Origin: an uncultured Pseudoalteromonas sp. | GTDB taxonomy: Bacteria > Pseudomonadota > Gammaproteobacteria > Enterobacterales > Alteromonadaceae | DNA length: 64,000 nt | Direction: 5' to 3' | Assembly (NCBI GenBank): GCA_947493455.1 | Contig: CANLRB010000020.1 | Span: forward strand, 1-64,000 | In this document: one piece after another, positions 36,147 through 45,159 of the stretch | Position numbering within the stretch: the first letter of the stretch is position 1 | Layout of the letters: every line of letters begins with the position of its first letter | Program-made: the position numbers and the translations under genes | The notes under the pieces: model-generated | Seen by the model: only the letters and a program-made list of their open reading frames with translations | The model's database searches: none | What the model was told of the DNA's origin: nothing

Positions 36147-38861
36147 ATGTCACAATTTTCACATATCACCCTAGAACGGGTCTTTAAAAAAACAGCAATT
36201 GCACTTGCATGCTCCGGTGCCTCTTTTGTTGCATTAGCGCAAGATGCTGATGTCGCAGAACAAGACGCAAAAAATATGGAAGTCATACAAGTAACTGGTT
36301 CAAATATTCGTGGTCGCGTCGACTTTGAATCGCCATCACCGGTCCAAACGGTCGGTGAAGTCGAACTACTTAATACAGGCGCGGTTCAAATACAAGACGT
36401 TTTTAAAGGGCTGACAGTCAACTCCGGTTCACAAACCTCGAATCGCCAAAATGAACGCCAAGGTGTATCGCAATTTAGTTTACGCGGGCTCGGACTGGGT
36501 TCCACCTTAACACTTATTAATGGTCGTCGCGCAGGTCTTGCACCCGCATCCGATGATACCGGTACATTATTTACCGATATCAACCAATACCCCGTCAATA
36601 TGATCAGCCGCATAGACGTGCTGACTGATGGCGCATCCGCGACCTATGGTTCCGAAGCCGTCGCAGGTGTTGTTAACATTATTACTCGCAAAAATTTTGA
36701 GGGTTTCGAAATCACCTCTGAATATCGCAATGCAAGCAATACATCATTTCAAATCGGCAGTGCTGCGGGTATATCAGGTGAAAAAGGCAATATCAGTGTC
36801 TTTGCAACCTACTATAAACAAGACGGGAACTTCCGTGGTGAGTTCGATTTCATTCGCGACAATCTGACCTTTTCATCATCTACCGGCTCGCCGGGCACAT
36901 ACGCACTGGCAGTTCGTAATCCCGATGGCAGTATTTCATCGGGTATTGGTGATTCTGACTTACGTGTACCTGATGCAAATTGTGAAGCTGCTGGTGGCCA
37001 TATCAAAAGCAACCGCTGTCGCTATAACTTTATCAATCAACGTAAGCTGATTGCCGACGAAAAACGTTTCCAGCTGTTTTCGCAGTTTGACTATGACATC
37101 AGCGACACCACGAATGTATTTGGCGAGTTTAGTTTTTCTCGTAATGAAGTCATCGATGGTTTAGGCGGTGCGGTCCTTCGTACAGGCCCCGTTGATGGCA
37201 ATATGATTATTAATGGCGACCACCCGTTTAACTTTTGGGTCGACAATGGCAGTGGCAGCTTAAACTACATGGATCCTTCATTGTACGGCGAACAATGGGC
37301 GAATGGCGAGCTTCAAGCTGCTGATATTGTCGCTCAATTTCGTCCTGTGGGGATCCACGGTGACGGCGAAAATGCCGAAGATATCTCAACGGTATTTAAT
37401 AACCTACGCTTTGTTGCAGGGTTAGATATGGAAGTCAATGAAGATTGGTTCTTTAACACCAGTTTAACTTACGCCAATTCAGAAATGACCCGTCGTGAAC
37501 CGCGCAACTACGCGGTAGACCTATTTCAATCAATTTTAAACGATGGTTTATGGAACCCATTTGGTACCGCACTCGTTGACCCTACGATGGTATCTCCTAA
37601 AGATGGCACCACGGTTGCCGGAAACCGCGATGATATCTTCCAACGCTTTTCACGCTCAAAAACAAATACGGCACGTATATCGCAACTTGTTGCCGAAGGT
37701 ATTTTCAGTGGCACCCTCTATGAAATGGACGCTGGCCCGCTATCAATGGCGGTAGGTGCTCAATATCGTAAAATTGAAATGGAAGACTACCCTGATGGTT
37801 TAAGCGGAGTATTAGAAGGTGGCCGTGCCGACCAAACATTCCCAACGAAGGGTGACCAAGATGCTTACGCGCTGTTTGCTGAAATCGCGGTACCGTTTAC
37901 CGAGCAATTGGATGCCCAGTTTGCCCTGCGCTACGAGGACTATGGCGATCAAGGCGGCAGCACAGTCGACCCTAAAATAGCCTTGCAATATCGTGTAAAT
38001 GACGACATGTCACTACGTGCATCTATGGGTACATCTTTCCAGGCACCGTCAATTCGTCAAGTTGCGGGTTCCGTTGGTAATGCAGGTGTAAGCGATCCGC
38101 TCGATCAAACAGGTGCCACCTATAACATCACGGTTTACACGGTAGGCTCTGAAGATCTCGAATCGCAATCAGCGACTAACTATAACTTAGGTGTTGTATG
38201 GCAACCTGAAGATTTTAATTTTTCACTTGATTACTGGAATTACGAATACAAAGACTTGATTTTACCCGGTATGTCGCCTCAAGCTATCATCAATGCAACG
38301 CCAAATGGCGAGCAAGTCGTTCGCGATGGTTCGGGTCAATTAAATGCCGTAGTGACTGGCTTTGAAAACCGCGGTGACGCCACGGCAAACGGCCTTGATT
38401 TAGCTGCGCGCTATGCCTTAGCACTTGACGATATGGGCCAAGTCGATTTTGATTTTTCGACCACAGTGATCCTTGAATACACGTCGACAGAATTTGCTGG
38501 TTTAGATGGTAAAGGTGAACTAAAAGGCAGTCGTAATTTCAATAATGCATTCGGTTCGGTGCCAGACCTGAAATTCAATACCGGTGCTACATGGCGCTTA
38601 AATCAGCATGAAGCCAATATTAGCATGCGTTATATCACCGACTATACAGATGATCAGTCAATGGGCAAAATCGACAGCCAGACGACCGTTGATTTGCGTT
38701 ATTCATATGCTATCGAATCTATGAACTCGCTAGTAAGTATCGGCGCAACCAATATCTTTGATAAAAACCCGCCGTTATTAGAACAACGCCCGGGCTTTGA
38801 TACTGAAGTGCACGATCCGCGTGGCCGCCAGTTGTACTTAAGATACAAGCAAACATTCTAA
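36147..38861 (+). CDS. TonB-dependent outer-membrane receptor next to TTT system
   Basis: A receptor of about 904 residues with signal peptide (cleavage near ALAQD), a plug domain with a TonB box-like NMEVIQVTGSNI stretch, FSLRGLGLGSTLTLINGRR and IDVLTDGASATYGSEAVAG, and a large barrel ending in RYKQTF. It is of the big marine type often tied to nutrient scavenging. The ATG at 36147 has GAGAGGGA seven bases upstream, so it is preferred over an in-frame TTG at 36120. It is divergent from the tct operon. A receptor bringing the TTT substrate across the outer membrane is a reasonable inference, not shown by sequence alone. Confidence 0.88.
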   Translation: MSQFSHITLERVFKKTAIALACSGASFVALAQDADVAEQDAKNMEVIQVTGSNIRGRVDFESPSPVQTVGEVELLNTGAVQIQDVFKGLTVNSGSQTSNRQNERQGVSQFSLRGLGLGSTLTLINGRRAGLAPASDDTGTLFTDINQYPVNMISRIDVLTDGASATYGSEAVAGVVNIITRKNFEGFEITSEYRNASNTSFQIGSAAGISGEKGNISVFATYYKQDGNFRGEFDFIRDNLTFSSSTGSPGTYALAVRNPDGSISSGIGDSDLRVPDANCEAAGGHIKSNRCRYNFINQRKLIADEKRFQLFSQFDYDISDTTNVFGEFSFSRNEVIDGLGGAVLRTGPVDGNMIINGDHPFNFWVDNGSGSLNYMDPSLYGEQWANGELQAADIVAQFRPVGIHGDGENAEDISTVFNNLRFVAGLDMEVNEDWFFNTSLTYANSEMTRREPRNYAVDLFQSILNDGLWNPFGTALVDPTMVSPKDGTTVAGNRDDIFQRFSRSKTNTARISQLVAEGIFSGTLYEMDAGPLSMAVGAQYRKIEMEDYPDGLSGVLEGGRADQTFPTKGDQDAYALFAEIAVPFTEQLDAQFALRYEDYGDQGGSTVDPKIALQYRVNDDMSLRASMGTSFQAPSIRQVAGSVGNAGVSDPLDQTGATYNITVYTVGSEDLESQSATNYNLGVVWQPEDFNFSLDYWNYEYKDLILPGMSPQAIINATPNGEQVVRDGSGQLNAVVTGFENRGDATANGLDLAARYALALDDMGQVDFDFSTTVILEYTSTEFAGLDGKGELKGSRNFNNAFGSVPDLKFNTGATWRLNQHEANISMRYITDYTDDQSMGKIDSQTTVDLRYSYAIESMNSLVSIGATNIFDKNPPLLEQRPGFDTEVHDPRGRQLYLRYKQTF

Positions 38862-38896
38862 AGATAAGCCTCTTTAGGTTATTAGTATTTCCCTGC

Positions 38897-38928
38897 AAGC
38901 GCTTTCAGCTCCAATGAAAGCGCTTTTT
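38897..38928. terminator. Bidirectional terminator
   Basis: AAGCGCTTTCA (38897-38907) pairs perfectly with TGAAAGCGCTT (38915-38925) around 7 bases, followed by TTT on the plus strand. It separates the TBDR from the convergent RND gene. Confidence 0.8.
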
Positions 38929-38948
38929 GCTAATTCCATTTTCAGCAA

Positions 38949-41900
38949 TTACACGTTCGCTTTTACTTTATAAAAACCAGCATACAGCGCAGGCACCACG
39001 GCAAGCGTCAACACCGTACCAACCCCTAAGCCAAACGCGATGACACTGGCCATACCATAAAACAAGGGATCTTGGCTGATCATAAGTGGCAATAGCCCCA
39101 TTATTGTTGTAATCGTTGTCATTGCGATGGGTCGTAATCGAGTGATACAGGCGTCAATAATTGCTTGATATGGGCTTTTACCCGAGTTTTGTTCGATTTC
39201 AATTCGGTCGATAAGCACAATCGCATTATTGATAATGATCCCCGCCAAGCTATACAGCCCTAATGTCACCATAAAGCCAAACGGTGCTTGCATCACAAAT
39301 AAGCCAACCACCGCACCAATAAATGAGAGTGGAATTGTAAGTACAATAATCAATGGTTTTCTAAATGAATTAAACTGTGCCACGAGCAAAATCAGAATAA
39401 AACCAAGTACCATTGGCATATTAGCACTTAACGCCTGTTGACCGGCAGCCGACTCTTTAATCACGCCATCGTATTCAATCCAATGATTAACGGGTAAATC
39501 ACTCTCAAGTTCAGTAATTTTATCTGCCACCAGCAATTTAAAATCTTCGGCCGACATTGCCGTATTGCGCGCCTCAATACTGATAGTGCGAAACATATCC
39601 TCATGATGGATCATTGAATATTGGTTAACAGGTAAAAAGTCGGCAACTTGAAATAACGGTATCGCATGCCCTGTTTTTTGCGAATAAATAGTTAAGGTAC
39701 GCAACCTATCGAGGTTATGCCTTTCGTGCTCATCAGCTCGCCAAACAATCGGGATGATCTCATCGTCTTGACGAAAATTGGTTATACTTGCGCCGCTAAA
39801 GTAGCTATCGAGCGCTTGCGCAATATCTGACGAAGTCAGTCCCGCTCGTTTTGCTCTGTGTTGATCTATTTTAACTTCAATCTTAACAATTAAATTTTCC
39901 CAATCATTACGCACATTGATGGTATTTGGCACCTGATTTAACTGGTCCATTATTTGCTGAGCTTTACGATAAAGCACGTCTTTGTCAGGCCCTTTAACCT
40001 GAACTTTTAATATTGACGAATCCGATGGCCCTAAAAACATTTTTTTGACGCGAGCCGACACATTTGGGAACTGCGCTTCGATTTGCCTATCAAGTAAATG
40101 TACTTGATTTGCGATATCCGTGCCTGGTTTCACATTAAGCACAATAAAGCCTTTATTCTCAGCGGGGTCCTCGGGGTTTAATGACAATACAAAACGAGGC
40201 CCGCTAAAGCCAACATAGGCCGAATAGCTCTCTATATACTCACGTTGTTCAGGCAAATTAAGCCAATCAAAAATCGCCAACATTTGGTTATCTGTCGCAC
40301 GAGATGATGTGCCATTTGGCAAATCAATATTAACTAGAATTTGCATGCGGTCTGAATCAGGGAAAAACTGCTTGGCGACATATTTCATTGACGCTGCTGA
40401 GGCAATAAATAGCGCAAACATCGACACTAAAAAAAGTGTTTTATGCTTTAGCACTGTATGTAAAAACTGCGAATAAAGGGCATAAAAACGATTCGCAGGC
40501 TGCGGTTCAGCTATTGTATTATTTGCTGAAGGCAGTTTAATAAAATAGTAACTCAAGATAGGCGTCACTAAAAGTGCCAATAGCCAACTCGCAAGCAAGG
40601 TAATTAGAATGACCAGCGAAATAGAACGGGTATATTCACCGGCGACATGCTCAGCCAACATCAATGGCAGGAAGAACAAAATCGTTGTTACCGATGAACT
40701 TAACAAAGGTAATGCCAATTCTTGACAGCCTTGTAACATGGCGTCAAAACGTGCCACACCTTGTTCAATGCGGCGTTTAAAGTCTTCCGCTATCACAATG
40801 CCATTATCAACCAGTAATCCCAGTGAAATAATAAGTGTTGCCAAGCTCATTCGCTCAAGTTTAATGCCAACAAACATCATCACTGACAGCGACGTCAACA
40901 TCACAAACGGGACGATTGCACCCACAATCAAACCGGTTCTCATACCTAAAAACAAGACGACAACGACAAGCACTATCGCCAAAGTCTGCAACACATTGAT
41001 TGACACGCCGCGCACTGTTTTTTCGACTTGTTCCGCTTGATAAGTTGCAATATTGAGTTGATAACCAATCGGCAACGTTGCGGTAATATCGTCAATTTTA
41101 GCTGTAAAACGCGGTGCAAACTCCAAAATGTTATATTCAGGCAACATAGCGGTGGCAAAGAAAATAGCAGGCTGCCCATTGAAATAAGCCAGCTTATCAG
41201 GCGGGTCGATATACCCTTTACGGATCAGGACAATGTCTTTTAAAGCAATGAAATCATCACTGTTTGGAATATTGATAAAGGTATTTGCGATGTCTTCGAT
41301 TGAATTAAAGTTACCCGAGGGTTCGACAATAAAACTGCGAGCACCTGTATCAACCCGACCACCAGAGCGCACAATATTTTGATTTTGCAGTTCGGCAATT
41401 AGCGCTTTAGGTGAAATACCTAATTGCGCCAACTTTGCATTCGACGCTTCTAAAAATATACGCTCTTTTTGCGCACCTAATATGTCTATTTTTTTAGTCC
41501 CTTCAACACCATATAAAGTATCGCGGACATGCTGCGCAATATCGTACATTTGCGCCATATCAAATCCATCTGCGGTGAGTGCGAGTGTCACAACCGATAC
41601 ATCACCAAATTCATCATTAACATGTGAAGGGCGTGTGCCTGAGGGTAAATTAACTTGAGCTGCGTCGACTTTATTACGTAAATCTTGCCAAATTTGATCA
41701 AGGTTAAAGTAGCGATCATAAATTTTAACATGAATCGTCGATAGCCCTGTCGAAGAGGCCGACTTGATTTCCTTTACTTCAGGAATTTTTCGAATTTCTT
41801 CTTCAAGTTTTTTTGTGATGAGCTGCTCAATGCGATCGGGTGCCATGCCCGGAAACTGTGTTGTCACAATCGCTTCACGAATCGTAATACTGGGATCTTC

Positions 41901-42005
41901 TTGTGCAGGTAACGTAAAATACGCAAATACCCCATTAAATAACAGTAAGGTAAGAATTAAAAAGACGGGCTTTTTATATTTAAACGAAAACGCTGTTAAA
42001 TTCAT
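38949..42005 (-). CDS. RND efflux permease
   Basis: The 1018-residue inner-membrane pump protein of the AcrB/MexK class. It has N-terminal helix LTLLLFNGVFAYF, porter domains and two blocks of helices. The proton-relay segment of TM4 reads LISLGLLVDNGIVIAED, and SLAGIIINNAIVLIDRIE is its second-half counterpart. It exports toxic compounds across the envelope with a periplasmic adaptor and an outer-membrane channel not encoded here. AGGAG precedes the ATG, and it starts nine bases after the adaptor stop. The operon is divergent from a TetR repressor with two palindromic operators. Confidence 0.93.
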   Translation of the reverse strand: MNLTAFSFKYKKPVFLILTLLLFNGVFAYFTLPAQEDPSITIREAIVTTQFPGMAPDRIEQLITKKLEEEIRKIPEVKEIKSASSTGLSTIHVKIYDRYFNLDQIWQDLRNKVDAAQVNLPSGTRPSHVNDEFGDVSVVTLALTADGFDMAQMYDIAQHVRDTLYGVEGTKKIDILGAQKERIFLEASNAKLAQLGISPKALIAELQNQNIVRSGGRVDTGARSFIVEPSGNFNSIEDIANTFINIPNSDDFIALKDIVLIRKGYIDPPDKLAYFNGQPAIFFATAMLPEYNILEFAPRFTAKIDDITATLPIGYQLNIATYQAEQVEKTVRGVSINVLQTLAIVLVVVVLFLGMRTGLIVGAIVPFVMLTSLSVMMFVGIKLERMSLATLIISLGLLVDNGIVIAEDFKRRIEQGVARFDAMLQGCQELALPLLSSSVTTILFFLPLMLAEHVAGEYTRSISLVILITLLASWLLALLVTPILSYYFIKLPSANNTIAEPQPANRFYALYSQFLHTVLKHKTLFLVSMFALFIASAASMKYVAKQFFPDSDRMQILVNIDLPNGTSSRATDNQMLAIFDWLNLPEQREYIESYSAYVGFSGPRFVLSLNPEDPAENKGFIVLNVKPGTDIANQVHLLDRQIEAQFPNVSARVKKMFLGPSDSSILKVQVKGPDKDVLYRKAQQIMDQLNQVPNTINVRNDWENLIVKIEVKIDQHRAKRAGLTSSDIAQALDSYFSGASITNFRQDDEIIPIVWRADEHERHNLDRLRTLTIYSQKTGHAIPLFQVADFLPVNQYSMIHHEDMFRTISIEARNTAMSAEDFKLLVADKITELESDLPVNHWIEYDGVIKESAAGQQALSANMPMVLGFILILLVAQFNSFRKPLIIVLTIPLSFIGAVVGLFVMQAPFGFMVTLGLYSLAGIIINNAIVLIDRIEIEQNSGKSPYQAIIDACITRLRPIAMTTITTIMGLLPLMISQDPLFYGMASVIAFGLGVGTVLTLAVVPALYAGFYKVKANV

Positions 42006-42014
42006 TGTGCGCTC

Positions 42015-43115
42015 CTAATTAAAGCGTTGGGTGTGCTTATCAAGTAAAGTGACAGGCTGCCCATCACGTAAAAATGCGACTCCCGCAACAGCGACTATCT
42101 CTCCCTCCGTCAACCCTTTTGAAATAAATACTTGGTTATTAAATACATTTTCCGTTTGAACATAACGTTTCTTAACTGTTCCCGTGTCTTTTTCAAATAC
42201 AAACACAAACGCTTTTTGATCAAGGTCTGCACCGAGCGCATCCACCGGTACTTTTACCGAGAGTCCTTTAAAACCAGTGCGCCCCATTCCTTCATAAGTA
42301 AAATCAACTTCAGCCGTCATACCTGCTCGTAGTTCACTATGAGGTTGGTTTAGCACAACCGTTAGCGGAAACGCATTTGCCGATTCTGCGCGAGTACCGA
42401 TTTCAGTGATGGTTCCGGCAATAGTTAGGTTAGGAAGTACAGGAAAATGAACATTGAGTTGGGTTTGTGGCTTTAATTCTCGGATCAAGGTTTCAGGTAC
42501 CATCAAACGCACTTCTAAGCCGTGATCGCCTTCAATTTCAAACACCGCTTGACCGGTAGCAACTTGTTGAGATGGTTCTATTAACCGCTTAGTTATAATG
42601 CCGTTGTAAGGGGCAACCAGATGACTATCCGCGAGATTCTTTTGCGCGATTTCCAATTGAGCCTGTGCGACAGCAACCGCACTTTTGGTCGAATCAAATG
42701 CCGCTTTTGAATTATCAAACCCCGATTGCGATACTAAGCCCTGCTGGCTTAATTTACGATATCGTTCGAATTCGTTTTTCGCTTCGCGATGGCTTGCTCG
42801 AGCCTGATTTAGTTGCGCTTCAGCTGATTGCAAACTTAAGTTAAAGCTAAGTTCATTAAGCTTTGCAAGCTCCTGCCCTTGCACCACCTTATCGCCCAAA
42901 TTGACAAAAACGTGGTCGACTTTGCCATACACTTCAAAACTTAGTTTCGCTGCTTCGACCGGCGCTACGATGCCGGACAAAGTGCGGATCTGTTCAAGTG
43001 GCGACGCGGCAACTTGTTTCCAAGCAATTGGGCGAACTTGAGTTTTTTTTTCGATTTCAGGCTTTGAGCAAGCCTGTAGCATGACAAAAATTACAATCAA
43101 CAAAAATAATCGCAT
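42015..43115 (-). CDS. RND periplasmic adaptor (membrane fusion) lipoprotein
   Basis: The 366-residue lipoprotein (LQAC, Cys16) has HlyD/AcrA layout. The lipoyl halves are EAAKLSFEVYGKVDHVFVNLGDKVVQGQELAKL and the ADSHLVAPYNGIITKR region. Between them is an alpha-hairpin (about 75-155, heptads such as SAEAQLNQARASHREAKNEFERY), with beta-barrel and membrane-proximal domains after it. It bridges the RND permease to an outer-membrane channel. It is the first gene of the efflux operon; GGAAAA precedes the ATG, and the TetR operators lie 77-123 bp upstream. Confidence 0.92.
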   Translation of the reverse strand: MRLFLLIVIFVMLQACSKPEIEKKTQVRPIAWKQVAASPLEQIRTLSGIVAPVEAAKLSFEVYGKVDHVFVNLGDKVVQGQELAKLNELSFNLSLQSAEAQLNQARASHREAKNEFERYRKLSQQGLVSQSGFDNSKAAFDSTKSAVAVAQAQLEIAQKNLADSHLVAPYNGIITKRLIEPSQQVATGQAVFEIEGDHGLEVRLMVPETLIRELKPQTQLNVHFPVLPNLTIAGTITEIGTRAESANAFPLTVVLNQPHSELRAGMTAEVDFTYEGMGRTGFKGLSVKVPVDALGADLDQKAFVFVFEKDTGTVKKRYVQTENVFNNQVFISKGLTEGEIVAVAGVAFLRDGQPVTLLDKHTQRFN

Positions 43116-43191
43116 GGCTTTTTTCCATAGTAAGCGTTTGTTTATATCATTAGCCTAGTTGCTAATTTGCAGATGTTATACGCAAAAATAC

Positions 43192-43215
43192 ATTTGGTAC
43201 TGGCTAGTACCAAAT
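43192..43215. promoter_or_regulatory. TetR operator 1
   Basis: A 24-bp palindrome with core TTGGTACTGGCTAGTACCAA (43194-43213) plus matching flanks AT/AT. It lies between the efflux operon and the divergent TetR gene. Confidence 0.8.
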
Positions 43216-43218
43216 AGT

Positions 43219-43238
43219 TTGGTACTATATGGTACCAA
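43219..43238. promoter_or_regulatory. TetR operator 2
   Basis: TTGGTACTATATGGTACCAA is a second palindrome sharing TTGGTAC/GTACCAA with operator 1, its centre 25 bp away. It lies over the most upstream possible ATG (43229) of the regulator gene, which argues that translation begins further downstream. Confidence 0.8.
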
Positions 43239-43270
43239 TGTCAATCAATCTATTACGTGAATGTGTAATC

Positions 43271-43906
43271 ATGATGGATCTAAATCAAATTACCGCTGAA
43301 TCCCCATTATCAGAAAGGGGCAAGAAAATACTCAATGCGGCACAAGTGTTATTCTTAAAACATGGTTATAAAGATACATCGCTAGAAATGATCATTAATG
43401 AATCCGGCGGGTCTCGACGCTCGATCTACAGTGAGTTTGGCAACAAGCAAGGATTACTCATTGCTGTTATTCGTGAACATATCGCTAATCAAGTAGGTAC
43501 TCTACAATCAATTAACTATCATGTATCGCCCGAGCAAGCGCTCAAAGAAACGGCAATACAATTTCTCACCGGAATGCTACACGAAACGCTCATCGCTTTA
43601 TTCCGCTTAGTCATCCATATCGTGCCCGAACTACCCAAAATAGGTAAACTCATCTATCAATATGGTCCTCTCAGCGGCAGTGACCCAATAAAGCATTATT
43701 TAATTCACTTAGATAAAGAAAAGCTGCTTGATATAGATGATGCTGATTTTGCGGCTAAATTATTTATCGAAATGATAAAAGGACGATTGCATATCAAAGC
43801 GATTTTAGTACCCAATGAAACGATTTCATCGCAAGAGATATGTGAACATGTTGAAAAGTCGGTCGCTTTATTTTTGAAAATGTATAAACGCGAGGATAAC
43901 TATTAA
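43271..43906 (+). CDS. TetR-family repressor of the RND efflux operon
   Basis: A regulator of about 211 residues. The N-terminal helix-turn-helix is clear (RGKKILNAAQVLFLKHGYKDTSLEMII, GGSRRSIYSEFGNKQGLL), followed by an all-helical ligand domain. It is divergent from the adaptor/RND operon; two similar palindromes fill the gap and probably repress both directions until an efflux substrate binds. The start is uncertain: ATGs at 43229, 43238, 43271 and 43274 are in frame. I choose 43271 because the first two overlap operator 2; no strong ribosome-binding site decides it. Confidence 0.88.
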   Translation: MMDLNQITAESPLSERGKKILNAAQVLFLKHGYKDTSLEMIINESGGSRRSIYSEFGNKQGLLIAVIREHIANQVGTLQSINYHVSPEQALKETAIQFLTGMLHETLIALFRLVIHIVPELPKIGKLIYQYGPLSGSDPIKHYLIHLDKEKLLDIDDADFAAKLFIEMIKGRLHIKAILVPNETISSQEICEHVEKSVALFLKMYKREDNY

Positions 43907-44028
43907 GCGACAGCTAAGTAAGACAGTTTTATTTTAATACGTATTCCTTTACCAAAGTACGAATCAACTTCTACAACCCCATTTAATTGTTCAACTTCGT
44001 AACTCACTGCGTATAAGTAGACAATGCG
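43903..44028 (-). pseudogene. Remnant of histidine-kinase ATPase C-terminus
   Basis: Reading minus from 44028 gives 41 codons bounded by stops: YAVSYEVEQLNGVVEVDS then YFGKGIRIKIKL. This matches the last part of a HATPase domain of CheA/hybrid-kinase type, where a helix and loop are followed by SxxGKGTxFxIxLP. No start codon or upstream kinase remains. It overlaps the TetR stop by a few bases and looks like a decayed fragment left after deletion. Confidence 0.5.
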
Positions 44029-44032
44029 CTAT

Positions 44033-44059
44033 ATTCGCGCGAGAAAAAATCGCGCGAAT
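44033..44059. terminator. GC-rich hairpin downstream of cyclase gene
   Basis: ATTCGCGCGA (44033-44042) pairs perfectly with TCGCGCGAAT (44050-44059) around GAAAAAA. It lies downstream of the minus-strand cyclase gene and may end transcripts in both directions. Confidence 0.55.
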
Positions 44060-44075
44060 GAAATGTGAACACACT

Positions 44076-44942
44076 TTAAAATAGTGCAAACGCATTTAAC
44101 GGCGCACCTGTTGCTCCTTTTATTTTGACAGGGTTCATGACCACAGGAAAGTGATATTTCTGTTTATCATTTGACGCTTTTGCAATATTTTCTAAATTAA
44201 TATTTTCGACGATATAAATGCCGTTTTGTGCAATCAGAATACGATGTGCAGGGAATGTTGTCCCCTGCTCTGGATACACGTCAAATGTAAGCGTATCCAT
44301 CGCAGCTAAAAATATTTTCTTTTTAGCAAGCCATAACGCAGCCTCTTCGCCAACACCGGGGCGAAGTCCCATATAAACACTTTGTTGGCTGTCAAAGTAT
44401 TGACCAAAGCCGGTACGAATTAATACCGAATCACCTGCTTTCAACTTGCTGCCCTGTGTTTTTAAGGCCAGCTTTAAATCTGCCACCGTTATTTCATAAC
44501 CGGCAGGCAGTGCTGCAACATTTTTTGCTTTAGCAATATCAATTAAGACACCACGATTGATATACTTTTCTACTGGGTAGCTCTCAATACCGTGCGCAAG
44601 TAGCCCGCCAGGACCCTCGTTTGCTACTGCGTCAGTACCGTCAAATAACTTACCTTGATGTCCTATATGCCCTAGCGCATCAATAGTTGGAGCGCCATGT
44701 TGCCCGCTAAAAAACGTCATATCGGATGCAAATGACATACCTGGGATCATGCCATCCGTTTGTTTATGCGTATTGGTTAGCGCTTGCTTATAAGGCGGGT
44801 TAAATGATAGTAAGGGTGACTGCTCGTGCCATGTAAAGTTTAAATCAATGACGGTTGCATTTAATACTTCATCGTGTGGTTTGGCGAAAATTGGGGTCGC
44901 TATCAATATACACAATAAGGATAGCGTTGTGAGAGATTTCAT
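44076..44942 (-). CDS. Secreted cyclase-family (kynurenine formamidase-like) protein
   Basis: A protein of about 288 residues with signal peptide (LSLLCILIATPIFA) and a cyclase / kynurenine formamidase fold. The family's metal motif HxGTHxDxxxH appears as QHGAPTIDALGH: the first His, Asp and last His are kept, while the middle ligand position is Thr. DSVLIRTGFG and a C-terminal LNAFALF strand are family-typical. It probably hydrolyses an amide or lactone in the periplasm, perhaps with altered metal binding. The ATG at 44942 is chosen because it begins the signal peptide (MKSLTTLS) and GGA lies seven bases upstream. Confidence 0.82.
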   Translation of the reverse strand: MKSLTTLSLLCILIATPIFAKPHDEVLNATVIDLNFTWHEQSPLLSFNPPYKQALTNTHKQTDGMIPGMSFASDMTFFSGQHGAPTIDALGHIGHQGKLFDGTDAVANEGPGGLLAHGIESYPVEKYINRGVLIDIAKAKNVAALPAGYEITVADLKLALKTQGSKLKAGDSVLIRTGFGQYFDSQQSVYMGLRPGVGEEAALWLAKKKIFLAAMDTLTFDVYPEQGTTFPAHRILIAQNGIYIVENINLENIAKASNDKQKYHFPVVMNPVKIKGATGAPLNAFALF

Positions 44943-45065
44943 ATTGATTCCATTTATTATTATTCTCAATTAAGACTACTACAGTGTATTAGAAAAATAA
45001 AAAAATGGTAAGTATTTGACTCTTTTTAGCATTTTTTCAAATACAACGCCTAAATATCGTAGGCA

Positions 45066-45140
45066 TGGCGTCCCCTACAGGAATCGAACCTGTATCTAAG
45101 ACTTAGGAGGTCCTTGTTTTATCCATTAAACTAAGAGGAC
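45066..45140 (-). tRNA. tRNA-Arg (anticodon CCT)
   Basis: A 75-nt gene with encoded CCA. The acceptor stem is GTCCTCT with AGGGGAC, the discriminator base is G, the T-loop is GGTTCGATTCC, and the anticodon loop is CTCCTAA (anticodon CCT, reading AGG). It ends 19 bp from the nearest FlgO-family gene upstream on the same strand. Confidence 0.95.
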
Positions 45141-45159
45141 ATAATTGGATAGTGCTATG

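Noticed and set aside
45066-45140. tRNA-Arg as an attachment site of an integrated element
   Set aside because: No integrase, no repeated tRNA end and no phage genes are visible; core genes flank it.
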